DNA of 45,259 nucleotides. Origin: Candidatus Giovannonibacteria bacterium. Its GTDB lineage: Bacteria; Patescibacteriota; Minisyncoccia; JACPKW01; UBA11713. This document shows, piece by piece, positions 1 through 7,700 of the stretch. Numbering within the stretch: position 1 is the first letter of the stretch; each line of letters opens with the position of its first letter. Both the position numbers and the translations under genes were made by a program. The stretch lies in assembly GCA_016176285.1 (NCBI GenBank), contig JACOXM010000006.1:1-45259 (forward strand). The letters are read 5' to 3'. Under the pieces are notes generated by a model. The model was not told the origin of the DNA. It saw nothing but the letters and a program-made list of their open reading frames with translations, and did not search any database.

Positions 1-149
1 GGGCGAACCCAATCACAGCAGAAATGACATACCAGACGCCCAGGTATTCGGTGAGGCCGTACAGCGCGACATAGTAGGCAATAACGCCAGCGGCTCCTGC
101 AATGCAGAACCGCACAACTTGCCAGAGGCGAGACGCTTCGGTTTGCATT
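1..149 (-). CDS. GtrA-like membrane protein, N-terminal fragment (truncated by window edge)
   Basis: Reverse-strand reading from CAT at 147-149: MQTEASRLWQVVRFCIAGAAGVIAYYVALYGLTEYLGVWYVISAVIGFA..., a GtrA-like first TM region; preceded by AAAGGAGAT Shine-Dalgarno. Confidence 0.65.
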
Positions 150-219
150 AAAGGTATCTCCTTTCAGTTTTTGTGTTCAGAATCCAGCTCATTTCTAGCA
201 TTTTTGAGCGCTTTTTACA

Positions 220-253
220 AATAAAAACACCCCATTTCCATGGCATTTTTATT
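220..253. terminator. Possible bidirectional terminator between the GtrA-like gene and tmRNA
   Basis: AATAAAAA...TTTTTATT inverted arms enclosing CCAT-TTCC-ATGG hairpin, located just 3' of the tmRNA. Confidence 0.4.
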
Positions 254-274
254 CTTCCATATTGTTTATGTCTG

Positions 275-625
275 TGGAGGCGGGGAGATTTGCACTCCCG
301 TCTGAAAAAGTTAATTAAAAAATTTCTACAGCGTTAGCTCCTTTGTTCGCTTCTGAATTAAAAAAGGAGCAAAATAATTCAGAAGTTTCTCCCTTGGATT
401 TTCCGCGAAATCGGGAGAGTTCTCGCGGTAAGCCTCAAATATTATGCCCCTTCCTTTCTACGAGGCGATCAAAAGGAGAGACACCTAGCTTAGCGATTAA
501 GCGTAAGCGAGGGCAGGTGCAGTTTTGTTTGCACTTGAAAGTTTGCGAAGGAATATTTATGAGGGAACTTCGCATCCTCACGCTGCGTTTTTCAATGTCC
601 TAATCCATCGAGGCTAGACGCCCCC
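275..625 (-). ncRNA. ssrA: tmRNA (SsrA)
   Basis: Minus strand 5' GGGGGCGUCUAGCCUCGAUGGAUUAGGACAUUG... and 3' GACGGGAGUGCAAAUCUCCCCGCCUCCA; 7-bp acceptor GGGGGCG/CGCCUCC; tag ORF GCA AAC AAA ACT GCA CCT GCC CTC GCT TAC GCT TAA = ANKTAPALAYA (497-532). CCA not encoded. Confidence 0.93.
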
Positions 626-627
626 AT

Positions 628-1068
628 TTATTTTATCGATCTGCCGATTTCGCGTTCGATGTCGCGTTTTTTTATTTTCTCTCTTTTCTCGAATTTTTTC
701 TTTCCGCGTACAACCGCGATTTCCGCTTTGATTCGGCCGCGAACAGTATATATCTTTGTCGGGATGATTGTCAATCCTCGCTCTTCCGCCTTTCCGGCGA
801 GTCTTGAAATTTCTTCTTTATGAAGCAAAATTTTTTTTGTGCGCTCCCGCTCATAATTTTTCGGAGTGTTATTTGGCTGGTAGGGAGGTATATCCATTCC
901 AACAATATATGCCTCATCCCCCCTTATGATGACGCGCGCGCCGGAAATGTTTCCATGTTTTTGCTTCAGGGACTTAACTTCAAGCCCGAGCAATTCCAAA
1001 CCGGCCTCGTATTTTTCAATGATTTCGTAATTAAAATATGCCTTTTTATTCTCCAAAAGCGCTTGCAT
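628..1068 (-). CDS. smpB: SsrA-binding protein SmpB
   Basis: 146 aa; NKKAYFNYEIIEKYEAGLELLGLEVKSLK...GNISGARVIIRGDEAYIVGMDIPPY...ERTKKILLHKEEI; adjacent to tmRNA. Confidence 0.96.
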   Translation of the reverse strand: MQALLENKKAYFNYEIIEKYEAGLELLGLEVKSLKQKHGNISGARVIIRGDEAYIVGMDIPPYQPNNTPKNYERERTKKILLHKEEISRLAGKAEERGLTIIPTKIYTVRGRIKAEIAVVRGKKKFEKREKIKKRDIEREIGRSIK

Positions 1069-1143
1069 ATTTCAAGTTTAGCATAACTTGTTAACGTATC
1101 GTTTTAGTGTTATTAATTAAGAAAAACTGCTTGGAGGTGATCC

Positions 1144-1554
1144 GTGAAAAAAATTCTTATTGTTATCCTATTGGCTGTATGGGGACTTCTTTTAAAACCT
1201 GCTTTCGCTCAAGAAAAAGCCGAAATATCGATGGTTTTCAAAATCCCGGAAACTCCCTATTATATAAAATTAGTGGGAGAGCTTCGAGGGGTTTTTGACG
1301 AATCGTTGCCCGGAGCAAAAAAGAAAATTTCCCCAGGAAAATGGGCAATCGCGATTATGGCGGACCGGCTAGAGAATCTGGGAGAACCTGTTTTGGTATT
1401 CGGAGTTAGTCATGGGAAAACTAATTTTTTAGCAATTTATCCTCTCGAAAAAGAGGATTATGCAAAGATTGGTTTTGTCTCAAAAGATCTTGTTCGAAAT
1501 GTAATAGATGTGTTTTATAAACTTTCTGAACAAAACAGAAAGGAGGCAGAATGA
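1144..1554 (+). CDS. Hypothetical secreted/anchored protein
   Basis: 136 aa with signal-peptide-like N-terminus (MKKILIVILLAVWGLLLKPAFAQ); strong SD GGAGGTGATCC before GTG start; overlaps downstream REC gene by ATGA. Confidence 0.7.
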   Translation: MKKILIVILLAVWGLLLKPAFAQEKAEISMVFKIPETPYYIKLVGELRGVFDESLPGAKKKISPGKWAIAIMADRLENLGEPVLVFGVSHGKTNFLAIYPLEKEDYAKIGFVSKDLVRNVIDVFYKLSEQNRKEAE

Positions 1555-1910
1555 AGATTCTTGTGGCCGACGATGATGAGTGCATTCGCGCATGTTTGTC
1601 AGATATGTTGAGAGCAGAGGGATATGAAGTGGTTGAAGCAGAAGACGGGGACAAGGAGTGGAAAATACTTCATTTGGATTGCGATATCGATGTCGTTGTA
1701 AGCGATGACAAGATGCCATTCAGGACGGGATCCGACGTAATAAAGACACTTAAAGAAGAGAATGGTAGAACGATAAAAACCATTCTTGTCTCCGCGAATT
1801 GCGATATAGGACGTATAGCACTTGAATGTCATGCGGACGCATGGCTGGAGAAGCCTTATTCTATGGCTTCTCTTAGAGAGAAAATTAACCAGGTTTTTTA
1901 TACAAAATGA
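1551..1910 (+). CDS. Single-domain response regulator (REC)
   Basis: 119 aa; ILVADDDE acidic pocket, VVVSDDKMP phosphoacceptor region, LVSAN, EKPY lysine; SD AAAGGAGG. Confidence 0.9.
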   Translation: MKILVADDDECIRACLSDMLRAEGYEVVEAEDGDKEWKILHLDCDIDVVVSDDKMPFRTGSDVIKTLKEENGRTIKTILVSANCDIGRIALECHADAWLEKPYSMASLREKINQVFYTK

Positions 1911-1921
1911 GGAGGTGATAA

Positions 1922-1972
1922 ATGGGTCGGTGGAGACATTGGCCCTTTTGTATTTATATAGAAGTGTTTTAG
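1922..1972 (+). CDS. Candidate 16-codon small ORF / leader peptide upstream of argS (MGRWRHWPFCIYIEVF)
   Basis: Near-perfect anti-SD complement GAGGAGGTGATAA before ATG; no homology assessment possible. Confidence 0.35.
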   Translation: MGRWRHWPFCIYIEVF

Positions 1973-1981
1973 AGTAAAAGA

Positions 1982-3445
1982 ATGATAAGAGATGTATTGA
2001 AAGAAGAAATTTCACGGATAGTTTTAGAACTTGCCGGAGGGGAAGTCGATGTAAAGATTACAGTACCGGAGCGTCCGGAAAATGGCGACTATACGACAAA
2101 TATAGCCTTTAAAACCGGCGATCCGGAAAAAATTGCCGAAGAATTGCGGAAGTGCGAAATTATTCGCGAGGTTTTTGTAAAAAATAAATTTATAAATATT
2201 TTCGTTAAAGATGAAGTGTTTTTGGACGAGCTCCAAAAAAAAGCCGAATTCCCCAAAAAAAGAGAGAAAATAAATCTCGAATTTATTTCCGCAAATCCTA
2301 CCGGGCCGCTTACAATGGCCAATGGCAGGGGAGGTTTTTACGGCGACGCACTCGCGAATGTTTTGAGCAAGGCGGGATATGATGTAACGCGCGAGTATTA
2401 TATTAATGACGCAGGAAATCAAGTGCGGCTTTTGGGTGAATCTATCGAAGCGGCAGAAGGAAAACGCGAAGTAAAAGAAGAATATTATAAGGGAGAGTAT
2501 ATAAAAGGTCTTGTAGGAAAATCCGCGCCTGAAGCGGTTAGTTATCTTTTAGGTGAGATAAAGAAATCTTTAGAAAAAGTTGGAATTAAATTTGACGTTT
2601 GGTTTTCGGAGAGGGAGCTTCGTGAAAAAAAAGAACCGGAACAATTATTAAAATTTCTTGAAGAAAAAAAACTGCTTGAGAAAAGGGATGGGGCAACTTG
2701 GTTGGGCGACGCTGTGCTCGTAAAATCAGACGGCGAATATACTTATTTTCTTGTTGACCTTGCATACCATTGGAATAAATTTCATGACCGGAAGTTTGAT
2801 TTGGCGATAGATATCTGGGGAGCGGACCATCATGGGTATGTTGAACGCATGAAGAAGGGAATTGAATCAATCGGAGTAGACCAAAATCAGCTTACGATTA
2901 TTATCATGCAGCTTGTCCGTTTGATATCCGGAGGCAAAGAAGTTCGGATGTCAAAACGCGCCGGAGAATTTGTGACCATGGATGATCTTATTGAAGACGT
3001 GGGCGTTGACGTGGCACGCTGGTTTTTCCTCGAGCGCTCACCGAATACCCACATGGATTTTGATCTGGACCTTGCCAAAGAGCGTTCCGAGAAAAATCCA
3101 GTTTTTTACGTACAATATGCTCACACAAGAATGGCAAGCATCCTCTCCAAATCCAACTTGGACACTCGGTTTCCAAGTGCGTTTAAGCATGCATCAGAGA
3201 GGGCGCTTGCGATGAAGATTTTAAGGCTTCCGGAGCTACTTGCGGATGTGTCGCGGGATTTTCAAGTACAGCGCCTGACTACGTATGCCTATGAACTTGC
3301 CCAAATATTTTCAGCTTTTTACCGCGATGTGAAAGTGATCGGTTCCGAGCGAGAAGCGGAGCTTTTATATTTAGTTTCAAAAACAAAAGAAACGCTAGCC
3401 GATGCGCTGACAATTCTCGGCATTTCTCTTCCGGAGAAGATGTAA
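1982..3445 (+). CDS. argS: Arginyl-tRNA synthetase
   Basis: 487 aa; EFISANPTGPL...NGRGG, REYYINDAGNQVRLLGES, ADHHGYVERMKKGIE, VRMSKRAGEFVTMDDLIEDVGVDVARWFFL. Confidence 0.96.
   Translation: MIRDVLKEEISRIVLELAGGEVDVKITVPERPENGDYTTNIAFKTGDPEKIAEELRKCEIIREVFVKNKFINIFVKDEVFLDELQKKAEFPKKREKINLEFISANPTGPLTMANGRGGFYGDALANVLSKAGYDVTREYYINDAGNQVRLLGESIEAAEGKREVKEEYYKGEYIKGLVGKSAPEAVSYLLGEIKKSLEKVGIKFDVWFSERELREKKEPEQLLKFLEEKKLLEKRDGATWLGDAVLVKSDGEYTYFLVDLAYHWNKFHDRKFDLAIDIWGADHHGYVERMKKGIESIGVDQNQLTIIIMQLVRLISGGKEVRMSKRAGEFVTMDDLIEDVGVDVARWFFLERSPNTHMDFDLDLAKERSEKNPVFYVQYAHTRMASILSKSNLDTRFPSAFKHASERALAMKILRLPELLADVSRDFQVQRLTTYAYELAQIFSAFYRDVKVIGSEREAELLYLVSKTKETLADALTILGISLPEKM
3156..3178. repeat. 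Palindromic element, diverged copy 3 (in argS)
   Basis: ACTTGGACA-CTCGG-TTTCCAAGT; one arm mismatch relative to the ileS copies. Confidence 0.7.
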
Positions 3446-3469
3446 TTTATTTGCTTAACAAATAAATTA
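3443..3469. repeat. AT-rich perfect inverted repeat at argS 3' end (possible hairpin/terminator)
   Basis: TAATTTATTTG-CTTAA-CAAATAAATTA, 11-bp arms. Confidence 0.6.
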
Positions 3470-3521
3470 ATTATGTTACCTTGGAAAAAAGGCTGTTTTT
3501 TATTTGCAGAAGGAGGTTTTT

Positions 3522-3800
3522 ATGTCATATCCAAGGGAAGCTAAGCTTCTGATGCAGGTTAGGCATAATCATGGTAGTTGGAAAAAGGATTCTACGGTGG
3601 TGATAAAATACGAGGTCTCCGGTGGGTTTCCGTACTATGCTGTTTTAAAAGAGAGGCAGGGAGAAACAGCATTACTGGGCGCACATGAATTTGTGTTCGT
3701 TGATGAAGCTAAGTGTGGCGAGGCTCCTTCGACATATGTTGCTATGCAAAGTTCATTGGCTTGCGCCACGTGCCCTTTTGCCCTGCAAAAATGTTCGTAA
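3522..3800 (+). CDS. Small hypothetical protein with C-terminal CxxC...C motif
   Basis: ORF track starts at 3504; ATG at 3522 is preceded by AGAAGGAGG. C-terminus LACATCPFALQKCS. Confidence 0.6.
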   Translation: MSYPREAKLLMQVRHNHGSWKKDSTVVIKYEVSGGFPYYAVLKERQGETALLGAHEFVFVDEAKCGEAPSTYVAMQSSLACATCPFALQKCS

Positions 3801-3826
3801 AAGAAGGGAGGTTTCGTCTCCATATT

Positions 3827-4672
3827 TTAATCGAGTCCGTTCATCCGAGCGGACTCAAATTTTTTTAAAAACAAAAAAGGAAGAGCCTTCTCTACTCCCA
3901 CGGGAACATTCATAATTTTTGCGGCAAACTTGGAGAATTTTTCCTGGTCGCCCGTCGTAACAAAGCGCCTTTGGCCATTTTTGCCAAGGCGCTTTTCGAT
4001 TTCAGGATGCCTTGTGAGATAATTTTCAAGCGACGCAGGAATTACGGAAGGGGAATCAAAGATTTTCGCGCCTGGCATTTCGGCTTGGATTAAATCTTTT
4101 ATCAATGGATAATGCGTGCATCCAAGGATAATATTTTTTATTCCTGTTTTTTTAAAAGATTCGAGATATTTTCTTAAAGCCAATTTCATGCTGTTATGAT
4201 ATATCATATCAGTTTCAATGAGCGGTACGAGGGTGGGAGCGGCGATTTGGATTATTTCAGCATCAGACTTGAATTTTTTTATTTCACGCAGGTAAGCTCC
4301 TGATGAAACGGTCGCTTCAGTAGCTAAAATTCCTATTTTGCCATCAGCGGTTTTTGCGATTTCTTCGGCGACCGGAATCAATACTCCTAGCACGCGACGT
4401 TCGGAGTAATTTTTTATAAGATATTCCTGTTGGATTTTTTGAAGCGCTTGTGCTGAAGCGGTATTGCAGGCGAGAATTATAAGTTCGCACCCCTCGCGGA
4501 AAAGCCAATCAACTGCTTCGCGGGTATATTTATAAATTTCTTCTTGCGAGCGCGAGCCGTAGGGCGCGCGGGCATTGTCGCCGAAATAAATAAAATTATA
4601 CCGTGGAAATTTTTTCGTAAGCGGTTTGAATACAGTTAATCCGCCGTACCCCGAATCAAAAACCCCGATCAT
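3827..4672 (-). CDS. murI: Glutamate racemase
   Basis: 281 aa; MIGVFDSGYGGLTVFKPL, YFGDNARAPYGSRS, ACNTASAQAL, ILGCTHYPLI. Confidence 0.96.
   Translation of the reverse strand: MIGVFDSGYGGLTVFKPLTKKFPRYNFIYFGDNARAPYGSRSQEEIYKYTREAVDWLFREGCELIILACNTASAQALQKIQQEYLIKNYSERRVLGVLIPVAEEIAKTADGKIGILATEATVSSGAYLREIKKFKSDAEIIQIAAPTLVPLIETDMIYHNSMKLALRKYLESFKKTGIKNIILGCTHYPLIKDLIQAEMPGAKIFDSPSVIPASLENYLTRHPEIEKRLGKNGQRRFVTTGDQEKFSKFAAKIMNVPVGVEKALPFLFLKKFESARMNGLD
3833..3867 (+). terminator. Rho-independent terminator downstream of the 3522-3800 gene (overlaps 3' end of murI)
   Basis: GAGTCCG-TTCATCCGAG-CGGACTC followed by AAATTTTTTT. Confidence 0.7.
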
Positions 4673-4709
4673 AGGTTGATTATATCCTTCTTTTGGGTAA
4701 GATATATAA

Positions 4710-7700
4710 ATGACCGATGAGAAAGGTCCAAAGTATGAAGGTGTTTCTCCTCGCTCCGAAGAGGAGATTTTGTCTTTTTGGAAAGAAAATAAAATTTTTG
4801 AGAAATCGCTGGAATCCAGAAAAAAGGGGGAGTGTTTCGTTTTTTACGAAGGGCCGCCGTATGCAAACGGACTCCCTGGAATCCACCACGTAGAGTCCCG
4901 CTCATTCAAGGATATTATTTTACGCTATAAAACCATGCGCGGTTTTTATGTTCCCAGGCGCGCAGGATGGGATACTCATGGACTACCGACGGAAATGGCG
5001 GTTGAAAAAGAACTTAAAATTAATTCGAAGCGGGAAATTGAGGAAAAAATCGGCGTCGAGAAATTCGTTGAGACCGCGAAGAAAAATGTTTTTACATATA
5101 TCGGCGCTTGGGAAAAATTGACCGACCGCATGGCGTACTGGCTCGATTTAGAAAACGCGTACGTGACGATGACAAATAATTACATTGAATCTTTGTGGGC
5201 GATTGTTTCTGAAATTTCGAAGAAGGGATTTTTATACGAGGACTACAAAGTGCTTCCATGGTGCACGCGATGCGGAACTTCTCTTTCTTCGCATGAATTA
5301 GCTCTCGGGTACAAGAAAGTAAAAGAGGATTCGATATATGTGAAAGTTCCGTTAAGGGGGAGGGGCAATACTACGAGCTTCTTGGTTTGGACAACCACGC
5401 CCTGGACTCTTCCGGGAAATGTCGCCCTGGCCATAAACCCTAAGGCCGATTACGTTACAATTGAACCGGAAGATTCTCCGGGCGAGTGGCTTATATTGGC
5501 GGAAAAACGTTTGAGCGTGATTAGGGGCGCTTATAAAATCATAAACAGGGTGAATGGAAAAAGTCTCGCTGGAATGGAATACGATCCTTTATACCCCGCA
5601 GAAAAAAAAGAAAAAAATATTTATCGGGCAGTTGCGGCTGATTTTGTTTCCACCGAAGACGGCTCCGGCATTGTTCATATAGCCCCCGCTTTCGGAAAAG
5701 ACGATATGGAAATCGGAAAAAAAGAAAAACTTCCCATATTGGTCACGGTAAACGAAGAGGGAAGGATTATTGCGCCCGGGAAGAGCTGGCACGGCGAGTT
5801 TATAAAAAAAGCGGACCCGTTAATAATAGAAGACTTAAAAGATCGCTCGCTCTTATACAAAACCGAATCTTATCTGCACGATTATCCTTTTTGCTGGAGA
5901 TGCGGAACTCCTTTAATGTACTACGCGAAGAATTCCTGGTTTTTCAAAACAACGGCGGTCAAGGAAAAAATGCTCGAAGAAAATTCCAAGATAGATTGGC
6001 ATCCTTCACATCTTAAGGATGGACGCTTCGGGGAGTGGCTGAAGGAAAATGTGGATTGGGGAATTTCTCGCGAAAGATATTGGGGGGCTCCTTTGCCGGT
6101 TTGGAAGTGTTCTGGGAGCGAGTGCGGCTCGATTAAAGTAATAGGTTCGCTTGCCGAGTTGGATGAACTTGAATTAAATCCGACTAATTTAATTCTGATG
6201 CGGCACGGAGAAGCAATGCATAATGTGGAAAAATTAACGACGATTGATCCGGAAAATGATTCGGATGACAAACTCACGGAAGCGGGAATAAAAGCGGCGG
6301 GAGAGGCAGCTAAAAAATTAAAAAAAGAAAAAATAGATGTAATTGTTTCCTCGCCTTCATATAGGACGAAAGAAACTGCAGAAATAGTGAGAAGGGTAAT
6401 CGGGTTTTCGGATTTTGAAACTGATAAAGACCTTTATGAAATATTGGTAATGGGTTTTGCGGGAAAGCCACTTTCTGAATACAGGGGGGCGTTTGAAAGT
6501 GATGAAGAGAGATTCACTAAAAGGCCGTTAGGTGCTGAAAACCTTAGGGAATTGCGCGCGCGGGTTATGAGGGCGGCGAAAAGAATCAGAGAAAAATACG
6601 CTGGAAAAAATATTCTAGTAATAAGCCATGGGGATCCCGCGCGCGTGATGGAATGGGCAATTAAGGGGCTTGAGGAAAAAGATTTTAAAAATATCCAGGA
6701 GCTTAGGCCAGCCGAATTCCGAAAAATAAGATTTCATAACTGGCCGTACAGCAGTGAAGGCACGCTTGATATACATAAACCGTATATTGATGAGATAAAA
6801 ATAAAATGCAAGGCGTGCGGGGGTGAGATGTTGAGGCAAAAGGAAGTTATTGATGTTTGGTTTGATTCGGGTGCTATGCCGTTCGCGAGCCAGGGGTGGA
6901 AACTTGGAAACTCGGTTTCCAAGTGGATCAAGCGGAAACCGAGTTTCCTTTATCCAGCGGATTATATTTGTGAGGCAATCGACCAAACCCGCGGATGGTT
7001 TTATACTCTTCTTGCTGTTTCGTCGCTGCTCGGATTTAAATCTTCTTATAAAATGGTAATATCGCTGGGATTAGTTTTAGATGAGAAGGGAGAAAAAATG
7101 TCGAAGTCGAAGGGGAATGTTGTCGATCCGCAAATGCTCATGGAAAAGTATGGAGCGGATGCAGTTAGATGGTATTTCTACACGGTTAACCAGCCATGGG
7201 ACGATAAACTTTTCCGCGAAAAAGATATTCAAGATTCGCACAGAAGATTTTTGATGATCTTGTGGAACTCGTTTGTGTATTGGCGTACATATAGAGGAGC
7301 ACAACCCCCACTTGGAAACTCGGTTTCCAAGTGGCCCAAGTTAGTTATTAATAAATGGCTTTTAGTGAAATGGAATTCAATTTTAGGGGAAGCGACCGGA
7401 AAATTGGATGCGTATGATATCGTTGGCGCGGCGCGCGCTCTTGAAAATTTTGTCATCGAAGATTTGTCCCATTGGTATATCCGTCGCATACGCGGACATA
7501 TGAAAAGTGAAAAATCTGAAGTGGCAAGGGAAAGTTCTCTCGTGCTCGGATTTATTTTGGGGGAGCTTTCGAAAGTTTTGGCGCCCTTCGCCCCTTTCGT
7601 TTCGGAAGGAATTTATCACGGAATTAGTGGAGAAAAAGAAAGCGTGCATTTGGAAGATTGGCCTAAATTTAAAAAAGAAAACACGAAAGATAGAAAACTT

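Noticed and set aside
343-603. 86-aa ORF on + strand
   Set aside because: Antisense to the tmRNA; no coding features; the RNA gene explains the sequence.
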